Assembly (NCBI RefSeq): GCF_025370875.1
Contig: NZ_JAMXFD010000025.1
Span: 1-64,000, forward strand
From: Laspinema palackyanum D2c
GTDB taxonomy: Bacteria > Cyanobacteriota > Cyanobacteriia > Cyanobacteriales > Laspinemataceae
Direction of reading: 5' to 3'
DNA: 64,000 nt
Positions 1 to 10,600 of this stretch are shown piece after piece. The position numbers were made by a program, and so were the translations under genes. Below the pieces are notes generated by a model, which did not search any database, had not been told where the DNA came from, and saw only the letters and a program-made list of their open reading frames with translations. The number at the start of each line of letters is the position of its first letter. Position 1 is the first letter of the stretch.

Positions 1-776
1 CGGCCTTTTTATCGAAGGGGCCTAAGAGCTATGTCCCTTATCCAGTCTAGTTTGTAGCCGGATTGTCACCCCTTCAGGGAACTATGGTCCTCACTGTAAC
101 CGGAGTTTTCCGGCTTATTGAGAATATTCTCAATAAAAACCGTACTTTTTGAGTGCTTACTCCGCTGGAGGGAGTAATAGAACCCCTTCTAGAGAAAATA
201 GCTGTAAATCTTAGAGTTCAAGGTTTGTAGCCATTTTAAGAAAATGCTTGCTTCAGCCAAAAAACGTGCGGAGACATTCCAGATAAGTATTTTTGCTTAT
301 GCGGAATGTGGGTTACATTTCTCCACGCATTAAGTTCGATTGCTTCCTGTAGTGACGAGGGCGATCACGGCATAATCTTTCGTCCGCAACGCTTTGAGCA
401 TTAGGCCGCCAACAGCCAATCAGCAGCAATTGGCGATAGCCTACGGCGAAGTAGGAAAACTCTGTTTTGTATTGGGGCCAGTTGTGTTGGCAATTCAGTC
501 AGGCGATCGGTCTTAGTGCCAGTTGGCCGGTAAGCGCAGCTATGCTGTAGGCAATCGCCTCGAATAGAGGGGCCATTCTTCTCAACCCGAAGTAGGAATA
601 CTCTGTTTTGGGTGGGAGCTAGTTCTGAGATTCAACGATTTGGTTAGGTTGCTAAAGATCCGTTCAGGCCCGAAGGATGCCCAAAGCAAAATGAGTAGTT
701 TTGCTCTCAGGCGCTCGGTTTACTGCTGATAGATCGCTCGCCTCAAAAACGTAAAAAATATAAACGGTGTGAACCC
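1..776. other. Intergenic left edge, no gene supported
   Basis: No convincing reading frame is visible. The stretch holds a 22-bp perfect palindrome (115-136), a short inverted repeat CCGGA-gttt-TCCGG just before it (100-113), and a 22-bp near-perfect direct repeat (448-469 and 589-610, one mismatch; both contain GAAGTAGGAA). The right end abuts the stop of the HlyD-like gene. Confidence 0.5.
115..136. promoter_or_regulatory. 22-bp perfect palindrome, possible operator
   Basis: The half-site TTATTGAGAAT is followed directly by its reverse complement. The core TGAGAAT/ATTCTCA resembles a Fur-family box, but no gene start lies beside it in the window, so a regulated gene would be off the left edge. 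It could also be a chance AT-rich palindrome. Confidence 0.35.
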
Positions 777-2360
777 TTAATTTTTGGAAAACCCCACAAA
801 ATATTTATCCAAATTAAAAACCTTGTTTAGTTCATGCTGAACTTTTTGGTAAACTCGCATTTCCCCGGTTTCTATATGAGCAAATCCTTTACTTCCGGGT
901 CGTAATCGCTTATCATGATTGTCAATCAAAATTGTGACGGTCAAAAAGCGTTTTGCTCCCGATATATCTGGGGTGATGAGGGGCGGAATGTCCTCAACTG
1001 TTGCTTGATAGGGAATGCTGTTAGGCTCGGCGAGTTTAAAAATGACGGTTTGACCCGGCTTGACTAATTTTTCATCTTCTTGAGGAATTTGTAACTGGGC
1101 TGTAAGTTGTGCTAAATCTACCACAGTCATTAACTCTTGACCCACGGATAAGGGGGTATTATGGCGCAGGTCTAAATCCGTATCCAAAATAATTCCTGAA
1201 GTCTTAGTCGTGACGATTAAATCACCTTGAATTGCCCGAACTCGTTGAAGTTCCAATTCAGCTTTAGCTACCCGTTTTGTTTCATTCTCGACTTCCGAAA
1301 AAGCCGCTGCCACTTTCGTTTCCGCCGAACGTTGAGCGGCTGTATATTGCTCAACATCATTATCTCGCTCATCGCGTAAGTCTTCCACTTGCTTTTCTAC
1401 GGCCTTGATTTGCTCAAGTTTAGCTGCAATGGAGCGGCTTTTTTGTTCAATGAAGTTGCCTCGCTCATGAATTGAACTCTGTAGTTGGTCAATCTGTAAC
1501 TGTTTCACCCCTATCTGAGAGGTTAATTGGTCAATTTGACTCCTCAGTCTAATTTCTTCCTTTTTAGCTTCTTCAAAGTGTTCAAGCGCTAAGGCTTTTT
1601 CTTCTAAAAGGGGTTGAAATCGTGCTATTTTTCCTTGTTGAAGTTCCAAAATTTCCTGAAAATTCAACCGACTTAGCTCTATTGCAGAAATTTCAGTTTT
1701 AACACCTCCAATTTGACTTTCCAGCCCTAGAATTACATTTCTGATTGCAGCTATTTCACTTTCAATGCTTCTTATTTCTTGTTCTATTTCCCGAATTTTT
1801 GGCTGTTTTTCTCCAGAAATAATTGCTTGTATTTCCTGCTGTTGTTTGTCAGCTCGCTTTTGAGCGAGGACCACCGCTAATTTAGCAGCATCCAGTTCCT
1901 TTTCAGCAACCTTTAACCCTTCTTCTGCCGTAGACTGACTGGCATTTGCTTGTTGCAAACTCCGTTCCGCCTCCGCAATTTGGCCTTCTATCTCTCGGCT
2001 AAAAACTTCTGCAACCACATCACCCGCTTTAACTGATTCATTGCTTCCCACTTTTAATTTTACAATACCCGACATAGGCATGAGGATACGATGCCGCTCA
2101 TCTGTGCGGGAAGTAACTTCTCCTTCCGCTCCGACATGATTGAGTATTGAGAGTCGGGAAACCGCCACCCCACCCGCCACCAAAATCAACATCATCAACC
2201 ATTTCCCGTAAGATTTAGATGCAGTCGGTGCTTTGGCAGGGGAATCCGCCGCAGATGTGGGCGTGGCTGCTGGTGCCACTACCGTTTGAGGTTGGGCAAT
2301 AGATTTTGGCGGGACGACTTTTAGAGGAGACTTTTGCGGTTGATTATTTGTGGTAGTCAT
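777..2360 (-). CDS. HlyD-family membrane-fusion (periplasmic adaptor) protein
   Basis: A 527-residue adaptor of the kind that bridges an inner-membrane exporter and an outer-membrane channel. Visible parts: a proline/alanine-rich cytoplasmic N-terminus, one membrane helix at about residues 53-73, the first half of a lipoyl/biotinyl-like domain (about 85-120, with PMSGIVKLKVGS), a very long coiled coil (about 120-375), the second lipoyl half (about 375-400), then a beta-barrel domain ending near residue 500. It starts 36 bp beyond the stop of the M50 gene on the same strand, so the two are probably co-transcribed. No ABC ATPase or TolC gene is nearby, so the rest of any exporter is elsewhere or the M50 protein substitutes. 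A role in exporting the giant proteins is inferred from position only. Confidence 0.85.
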   Translation of the reverse strand: MTTTNNQPQKSPLKVVPPKSIAQPQTVVAPAATPTSAADSPAKAPTASKSYGKWLMMLILVAGGVAVSRLSILNHVGAEGEVTSRTDERHRILMPMSGIVKLKVGSNESVKAGDVVAEVFSREIEGQIAEAERSLQQANASQSTAEEGLKVAEKELDAAKLAVVLAQKRADKQQQEIQAIISGEKQPKIREIEQEIRSIESEIAAIRNVILGLESQIGGVKTEISAIELSRLNFQEILELQQGKIARFQPLLEEKALALEHFEEAKKEEIRLRSQIDQLTSQIGVKQLQIDQLQSSIHERGNFIEQKSRSIAAKLEQIKAVEKQVEDLRDERDNDVEQYTAAQRSAETKVAAAFSEVENETKRVAKAELELQRVRAIQGDLIVTTKTSGIILDTDLDLRHNTPLSVGQELMTVVDLAQLTAQLQIPQEDEKLVKPGQTVIFKLAEPNSIPYQATVEDIPPLITPDISGAKRFLTVTILIDNHDKRLRPGSKGFAHIETGEMRVYQKVQHELNKVFNLDKYFVGFSKN

Positions 2361-2396
2361 GGTAGTAGATGTCCTAATTTTGAAACTATTAAAAAA

Positions 2397-4145
2397 TTAA
2401 ATTTTGTTGCGGGGAAATAAAAAATATACCAACCAAATTGTCAACATTAAAATGGCAGTTGTTGGGATATTACTTAAACTCCAATCAGCAATTCTGGCAA
2501 ATAAAAATCCGAAAACAAAATAGATATAAGCCAGACTCAGGGGAGCATAAACGGCTAATATTAAGATATCTCCAGCCTTTTCTGTTAAAGGTTTTCCTTG
2601 TAGCAGATTTGCATATAACGCAAATGAGCGCGTCCTGAGATTATTAATTCCTGTCAGGGCCACGGCTAGGTAATACCCATCAAACTTTGCCATTGGGTTG
2701 AGGTTAATTGCTACAGTCACTAAAGCTGCAACCATCAGTAAATAGCTGGCAGTATGGAGCCAACTACTGGGGTTGGTCCAATTCCAAAACCACAAGGCAG
2801 CAGCCCAAATAGCAAATTGCACTAACAACCCCGCCCCCACCACCAACACCCGTTTAAACCGAGGTAGGCAGTAAGAATCTGTTGTGTTGGTATAAGCGGC
2901 GGGCATGAACATCATCAGTAGCAATCCCATGTTGGGAACCACCCCGCCAAAATTTTTTAGAGTAAACGCATGACCCAATTCATGGAACGCCACCACCAGC
3001 ATTGATAGCAAAGCAAAGGGAATAATTAAAGCAGGACCATTCGCTTCCATAAGTTGCTGTCCCGTATAAATGATGACTTCTCGCTGACGAATTCCCAGGA
3101 CAGCAGAAGCAGCTAAACAGAGGAATAATATCACCGCAAACGGCTTAGTCCATATCCAGCGGAGACCATCAATATGTCGGTTCAGCCACGGGTCCGGATT
3201 GAATAAAGGAATGCGAAAATACAGCAACTGCATCGGGTTAAATTTGCCCCGAGGGGGAGTTGGCAGAGTCGTCCCTTCCAACATGGCGGAGGTTGTCAGC
3301 AATCGCAGCAAGTTTTTTAGGTCTTGTGGCGTAATGCAGAATTCCTCAATAATTGAGGAGGGAGAGCGCCGTCCGAGTTGGTCAATAATCACCTTATCTG
3401 AATCACTCATCTGCAAAAAGGTGAAATCCTCGGGATTGCGAAGAATCCAATGCCCATCGGCATGGTTAATCCAATGAACACAGGATTTGAGTTGATGAGA
3501 ATTTTGGGGGCGATCGCCTCCGGATTGTTCTGGATCCGATGAACCTCCTTCCGCGCCTGGACTCTCTTGGGCTAAAATATTGAGTTCAATCAATTTGTCT
3601 AGTAAAACTTCGATAAAATCAGCCGAAATCTCCCCAGGGAACTGTTGCTCACACCGGGTTTGAATGTCCAGGATGGTGTATTCTCCGGTAAAACAGGCTA
3701 AAGCATACCCTTCAGCAGCCGAAAAAATCACCCGCAGATTCCCCTCTATTGCTTTAAAAAGAATCTGGTCAGAATCAGGAATGGGGGCGAGAGTCCAGTA
3801 TGGGGTTAAATCTGGACAAATCCAATCCATCGGGGTTTCCTCCTCCGATGCTAAAATGCCGAATTCGATGAGTTTTTGCAGCAGTTCCCAGACGAAAGTC
3901 TCAGAAACCGACTCACCAAATTGCTGGTGACAACGCCGTTGAATTTGGGCGATCGCCAACTTCCCGGTGAAATGCTGTAACGCAAATCCTTCCACTGGGG
4001 AAAATGGAAATTGATCCTTCCCTTGGCGGGACTTCAACACCACCATATCCGAATCTCGGACCTTGGCCAGTTGCCAGTAAGTGCCCAGATCCGGACAAAT
4101 CCAGTGGTCATAGTGGTTTTGACGGTTTAGTGGCTGGGGGTTCAT
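2397..4145 (-). CDS. M50 (site-2-protease-like) membrane metallopeptidase with PqqD-like N-terminal repeats
   Basis: 582 residues. The N-terminal half has three related PqqD-like segments (about 13-100, 106-195, 225-290); the first two share the phrase WICPDL. PqqD folds bind peptide precursors in RiPP pathways, so substrate recognition is a reasonable guess. The C-terminal half is a polytopic M50 peptidase with the zinc motif HELGH (H388, E389, H392) and the distal ligand segment NPMAKFDGYY. M50 enzymes cut within or next to membranes. It precedes the HlyD gene by 36 bp and follows giant gene 1 on the same strand after a 506-bp gap. A variant of the shared sigma-type promoter lies about 80 bp upstream. 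The start is immediately preceded by a HIP1-like GCGATCGC, and the Shine-Dalgarno is weak. Loss of proteolysis and a pure transporter role cannot be excluded. Confidence 0.85.
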   Translation of the reverse strand: MNPQPLNRQNHYDHWICPDLGTYWQLAKVRDSDMVVLKSRQGKDQFPFSPVEGFALQHFTGKLAIAQIQRRCHQQFGESVSETFVWELLQKLIEFGILASEEETPMDWICPDLTPYWTLAPIPDSDQILFKAIEGNLRVIFSAAEGYALACFTGEYTILDIQTRCEQQFPGEISADFIEVLLDKLIELNILAQESPGAEGGSSDPEQSGGDRPQNSHQLKSCVHWINHADGHWILRNPEDFTFLQMSDSDKVIIDQLGRRSPSSIIEEFCITPQDLKNLLRLLTTSAMLEGTTLPTPPRGKFNPMQLLYFRIPLFNPDPWLNRHIDGLRWIWTKPFAVILFLCLAASAVLGIRQREVIIYTGQQLMEANGPALIIPFALLSMLVVAFHELGHAFTLKNFGGVVPNMGLLLMMFMPAAYTNTTDSYCLPRFKRVLVVGAGLLVQFAIWAAALWFWNWTNPSSWLHTASYLLMVAALVTVAINLNPMAKFDGYYLAVALTGINNLRTRSFALYANLLQGKPLTEKAGDILILAVYAPLSLAYIYFVFGFLFARIADWSLSNIPTTAILMLTIWLVYFLFPRNKI

Positions 4146-4651
4146 AGCGATCGCATCCGGGGTGAGAGGGTTTAGGGGTTCATCCAGTGGGTTACGGTTC
4201 TATTTCTTTATTAGGAGTAACCCCAGTAAATTATGCAGCCTGAACAATTTTGTTGCAAAACTTTACAAACACTGGGGGCGATCGGCAAGTTTTTGGGTCC
4301 AGGTAAAGAGCGATCGCGCCTGGGAGCCTAGGAAGCGGGTTTCTTTATCCCTGCCACAGTTAACTCTAATATTCACCGCAGAAAACCGGCTTGTTTTGTT
4401 CTCGCACAATTTACCTTTAACATTTGTGAAATTAAGGGGACAATTGAGAAACCGCCGCAACGCACCAAAGCTATAATCCGGCAATTGTGCATCATTTATT
4501 TTTCCGTTAGCCATGAACACTGGCTGTCGTTTTGTTCCCAAATCGTTACGTTCCGGCTAGCTTAATCTTGTTACCAACATCTAAGAATTGAACGAAGCCG
4601 GAACATACCCTAGTGACTTTGTTAAACCAGTTTTTCTGCAAGCTCTAGCTT
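4146..4651. other. Intergenic gap between giant gene 1 and the M50 gene
   Basis: No gene is supported here. It contains the minus-strand promoter candidate at 4226-4265 and a 9-bp inverted repeat (GTTCCGGCT at about 4549-4557 with AGCCGGAAC at about 4594-4602, long loop) downstream of giant gene 1. There is no T-run, so it is not a standard terminator. Confidence 0.5.
4226..4265 (-). promoter_or_regulatory. Variant ECF-like promoter of the M50-HlyD pair
   Basis: Read on the minus strand: TAAAGTTTTGCAAC-N16-CATAATTTAC. The 14-nt upstream element is identical to that of the site at 36614-36653 and the 16-nt spacing is the same. The downstream element has CATAAT in place of CGTAAA. It lies about 80 bp upstream of the M50 start codon. 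Confidence 0.55.
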
Positions 4652-7600
4652 TTAGATCAATGCTAATCCACGTGCAATGAGTTTTATAGCAGCAGATATC
4701 ATTGGTAAACTATTCCAAAGACCTACCCCAAATGTCATGATATCTTCGCCTAATGTATAGATAATCATACCTACACCAACAGCTATAGCGGCTGCACCAA
4801 TGTAGACTAAAACATCAGGATGCTTTTTTAAGAAATCGTCTACTGCTTGTTCTACATCTTGGCCGGAATCAATAACCCACTTAAGAAACTCTGCAATTTT
4901 TTGAGGAGCTGGGTTTTCTTTATAAATAGGTACTGGTTTTGGTGCTGATATCCATGGAACAAAACTCCAATTTCCATTGATTTCGTAAGAATGTGTGCCT
5001 CCTATCTGTAAAGATTTTCGCTTGAAAGGGAATCCCGATTCAAAGAGTAGCTTAAAACTTCCATCAGGAGACATTTTGACTTGAATATCACGAATTTTTG
5101 CGGTCAACCAAATCTTGCCATTTTCCACCTCCATGACAAACCCCCCCCATCGAGAAATTTCGGGTTCAATACTTGCATACACCCCTTCTAAGAGCTTTCC
5201 TCTTTGCTTAAGTTCATTGTCAAAATAGAAGTTTTCCACTCCTATTTGGACATCTCCTGCATCTTGGAACGTTGCATCTGCTTTAAGAGTTAGATCTTTC
5301 AAATTGAGAATATATACACCACCTGCAGTAGAAATCGTCCGGGTCACCCCTAAGTATTCTGGTCCGATGGTTAATAAATTTTGTTTCATCCCGAAAGGAG
5401 CAGATTTAAGTGGAGGTCGAAATAGCGTCCCTGAAATAGTCTGGTTAGTGCCACCGGGATTCCCACTGCCAGGATTCCCACTGCCAGGATTCCCAGAACT
5501 CAAACGACTCAACGCAGTTATAGGATGCTCGCGTGTTCCATTAGGTCGGGTAACATGGACATGGGTGTGACGACCACCAGGACCACTGGGGATCGTATAA
5601 CCAGTCCAACCTTCATTCCCTAAATAGTGACCAGCACTAATTTTTTGCCCTTCCCTTAAGTTAGGATTAATATCGTTAAAGTGAAGGTAGAGAAAAGTTC
5701 GCTGTAGTTCCTCATTCCACACAGTAACGTATTTTCCACCATTCTGATCAGTTCTAATTAACTTAACTTCCCCACCTGTTAGAGAATAGACTTTATGAGG
5801 GGCAGCCCCTTGATGAACAGTATCGAGTGCGAGATGATCTGGATGATAGTCTTGACTTCTGTAACCTGGGCTACCACCGTAAAGACGGTGGATATATTGC
5901 TGAAGATTAGTAATGGGACCACCATTATTGATATTTCCACCACCACCAGAACTCGGAGGCGGATACAACAGCGAACCATCAGGACGATATCCAATAGCAC
6001 TTTGCCCAGCCTTCCAGAGAATATAGCCACCAGCAAAATCCTGCCTTGTATGTCCATTCCAGTGGTACTCGGCACTCTTCGGTGCACCTAACGGCCCATT
6101 GAGTCCACCTGTGGTGTTCACATAATAACTGCGAATTCCACCATAGAGTGGGAATGTTCCATGTGAACTACTAACAATTGAAGACGTACCCAGACCGGGC
6201 TTGTCAAATATTTGAAACTTGGCACCACTTGAATGCGTTTGTACCCCAGAAGTGGGCGTACCCATGTTGTATTTCTTCCAAACTCGATAGAAATCTCCAG
6301 GGAGTAAATGCCCATTGACATAACCCCCTAAGAACGTTTCCCCATTCGGACGACGGGTAATGCGGTGATTTTCAAATTCTTGGGCAGTATTGCCATGTCC
6401 ATCATTAAAGGAGTCGCTGGTAGGATAGCCTAACTTTGCGGGGCCTCCTTCCTTGAAATAAGTATCCCAAATCTTGCCATGAACATAATAGAAAGTCGTC
6501 GTATTATGCCGCCGCATCAAAATTCCACGACCATTCTTGCCATGATTGAAATCTTGGACATAACCATGATGCCAGAGGTGAACATCATTAATCGGTAGCC
6601 CAACTCGGTCATAGCCACCATGCTTATTGAAAGCATCCACCAAAGTAGGACTGGCATTATTAGCCGGGTCTAAGCCCACCACATAACTGGAAGCCTTCTG
6701 CATTTCCAGATTGGCTCGTGCCGCACCCCCATACTCCCGATGTTTCACCTCAACCGGATACTGCCCGCCCTTCGTAAACGTGGCATATCCCGTAGTCTGG
6801 GTCGCCACCTCCATCATCTTGTCAATCGGCTTTTGAGCATTCACCGACACCATAAAGCCATCATCGTGAGCCGCTTTAAAGAGATACGTGCCCCGGTCAA
6901 ACGGTCGATTTGTTGTCCACCGCACCGAGAAATTATCCTTGGGCATTCCAGGGGCAGGACTTTGAGAAAAATTCCAGTATTTATCTAAATGGCCACGAGA
7001 AGCACTATCTTGGCGCACGACTAAAGGATTGCCCGCCCAATTTCGATTATCAAAATACTCACCCCGCCACGCATCTGCGGGAATCGTCAGGGTCTTCTGT
7101 GTGCCTTGGGCATATTCATAATAAGTCGGGTTCGTCATCCCCGGTGCCCAGAACAAGCGTCCATTCCGCAACTCTAATTCATAGGCTCCATTCCCTAAAT
7201 GCTTTTGAGGAGCCACAGGAGGACCAAAATGCTCGACACCCCCTCCATTCTGATACGATTCCCACAACTTCCCAAAGACATAGTGACCCGTACCCGCAAA
7301 AATCGCCCCACGTCCCTGAGTTCCTCGGAACTCCTGATAAAAAGCCGGTAACATCTGGGTTGGGCCATAGAAGCCGGGCGGAATAGGTGGCGAATAGTAT
7401 TGCTGTTGCAGGTTGTGAACAGGAACCCCAACTGCTCCCTTACCGAGTTGTTGCTCTAGCTGAGTGTGGATTGCAGTTAATTCCGGTGCAATCTTATGAA
7501 TTGAACCAGCCGATAGATAATCCCAATCTAAACCGACATAAGCCAGCCCAGTCTTTTCAGAATGCTCTACTTCAATTCGATGCATTCCTGAAGGCAGACT

Positions 7601-10600
7601 AATGACTTGTTGGTGCGGTGTACCAAAGGGCGGGTTATCCCAGCGGTCTATGACCTTCTCACCATTAATATAAACCCGGACTCCATCATCACCCTTCAAG
7701 TTGAACTTATAAACTCCACCGACCAAATCGCGATGAGTTATTAAACGAGACGAAAAATTATCGGTGGAAATTTTCGGATCGGGACTTCCGGTTCCCCAAC
7801 TGAGGTCAAAACCACGCAAGGACCCGGAAGCTCCTCCATCAACCATGCGCGTGGCTACGGGCGCACCTTCCAAATTAAGATTGTTGTAGTATTCAGCTAC
7901 CCAAGGTTGAGACCATCGCGAATCTAGAGGATTATGCGGCTCGTTCGGATTGGCCCAGGCTGGTTTAAAAATATTGGCTTTGCCCGCCACCTTCTTCCAA
8001 TCCAGCTTAATTGCCGAAGACCATTTATTTTCATAATGCTCGACTCGAATCCGGTGGAAACCCTTATCCAAAGCAATCAGAGCTTTATTGGTGACGAATC
8101 CTTGGTCGTGCCACTTATCAATCACCAATTGGTCATCAACCCAGATTCGGATGCCATCATCTGCCTGACTATTTAATTCATAGATTCCCGGTTCATCAAA
8201 ATACCGCGTTGTCGTCCAACGGTCTGAGAAATCATCGTTACCAATGGGAATTCCTGATTCCTTTCCCTCTCCCCAATTTTTATCAATGAAACCAGTCCCG
8301 CCTCCACGATGACCTGCGAGATTATTGGGATTGAGGTCTTGACCTCGGAAATATTCAACCGCCCACTCTTTTGGAGGATTGGCTTGTTCCCACCGAAGCA
8401 AATTGGCAGCACCGCCTTTATTTTCATGATACTCAACCATCACCTGATGGTAGCCCGGTTCAATGGCCGCAAAAGCCCGTCGTTCCTCAAAGGGTGAATC
8501 TTTCCACTTGTCGATAATTAACTTGCCATCCACATAAACTCGCACCCCATCATCAGCTTGATTAATGAAGTTATAGATTCCGCCATCAAAATAGCTGGTG
8601 GTAATCCAACGCGCCCCAAATTCATCTTCCTTAATCCCTTGGGTTCCCACAGGTGCGCCATTTCCTGCATGGAAGCGCAAATCGCTCATTTCTTCGTATT
8701 TCGACCATAGAGGGGAACTCGTCAGGTTTTTGTTATTCCAATATTGAGCGTGCCAATTGGATGTGCTGCTGTTGCCACTATCGGGGGGTAATGTATCGAT
8801 TGCTTTGGTATCGTAAGCGATCGTTCCATGCTGGGAATGCCACAGTATATATCCCCCTTCAAAGTCCTGCTTCACCCAACCATTGCCAATTCCTTGTTCT
8901 CGGTTGGTGGGGAAACCCAGCCAACTAGAGGGGCCACCTAACTGTTCATACTTACCCCCAATTGCACCCCAAGTGGGATGTGCGCCATGTTTCGACAGCC
9001 AAATATTAGTGGGAATCCCATCTGGTCCACCTCGGAAGCGCTGAACATGACCACCCGTTTTATCTAAGCCACCCGATACCCGGATTAAATCAGTTGAGGG
9101 ATATCCAGTTGTTCTTGCACCACCCAATTCCAGGAATTCCGTCCAAACCTTACCCCCAACCCAGTAGGAGTTATCGTTGGCGTTGGACTTCATAATAGCT
9201 CCTCGGCCTTGGGAACCCCCCTCAAAATCTTGAGTATGTCCTCGCTCCCATACATGAACATTATTAATGGGATAGCCTAACTTTGGAATTGCGCCATTGC
9301 GTTGATAAGTATTGACATAGGTGCTATGAACAGACTGTCCATCATAGCCTACCGGGCGAAAAGCTCCGGTCCATTCGTTTAATAAACCTGAAGGTTCCCA
9401 CTTGAAGGTTTGACCTGCAATCCCAGCTTCCTCAAAATATTCCACCATAATCTTATGTTCGCCTTTAGGAATGGCAATATAAGCATCCCGGCGCGACCAA
9501 GGTTCACCCGCGTTCCATTTGTCGATGACTTTCACGCCATTGACATAAACTCGCACTCCATCATCAGCTTTGCTAATAAAGTTATAGAAGCCCCCATCAA
9601 AATGACTGGTTGTTTCCCAACGGGCAGAGAAATTATCTTCCTTAACTCCTTGAGTTCCTACAGGCGCACCCGAACCCGCATTGAAGCGAATCTCTCCAGA
9701 CGGTTCGGTCATAGTCCACACAGGAGTACCAGAAAGATTGGTATTATTCCAGTATTTCACGGTCCATTCATGGGTACTCCCATTACCACTATCTGGGGGT
9801 AAAGAGTCAACAGATTTCGTGTTATAGACAGTCGTTCCATGTTGGGGATGCCATAGCATATATCCCCCTTCAAAGTCCTGCTTCACCCAACCATTGCCAA
9901 TTCCTTTTTCACCATTGCTGGGGAAACCCAGCCAACTAGAGGGGCCACCCATTTGGTCATAGCGATCGCCAATAGCACCCCAAGTGGGATGTGCGCCATG
10001 CTTAGAGGACCAAATTTTACTGGGAATTCCATTACCTCCTCGGAAGTGCTGAACCTTCCCACCACTATTATCTAAGCCACCTTTAACTGAAATTGCATCA
10101 GTTTTAGGATAGCCGATATATTCCGCACCGCCACGATTTAAAAATTCTTGCCAAATTGGGCCACCAACCCAGTAAGCTTTGGAGCTACCATCGGGTTTCA
10201 TGATTGCACCTTGTTTCTCTCGGCCCCCGGTAAAACGCTGGGTATGACCCCGTTCCCAACGCTCAACATAACCTGTAGGACGACCTACATTCCAAAAACC
10301 ACCATTCCGATTGAAGGCTTCAATAAAACCAGGATGAGTGGTTTTTCCATCAAATCCAATCTGACTCAAAACAGGCTGATTCCAAGGCAATTTTGTAGTA
10401 GGTAGACCCGTACCACTGAAGTAAGCAATTGCCTTTTGACCATTCCAGGTAATATGACCTTTTTCAAAATTTTGTTTGAGGAATCCATTGCCTAAATCAA
10501 CAGGCTTACCCGTGGGTTCTCCCAACTTAATCTTGTTGATTTTATAAATGCTGTCAATTGCTTTTTGAGCAAGAGAATTAATTGGAGGGAGTGTCTTCGG

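Noticed and set aside
750-759. CGTAAAAAAT resembling the -10 element of the shared promoter
   Set aside because: No upstream element at 16-nt spacing, and it points into the 3' end of the HlyD gene.
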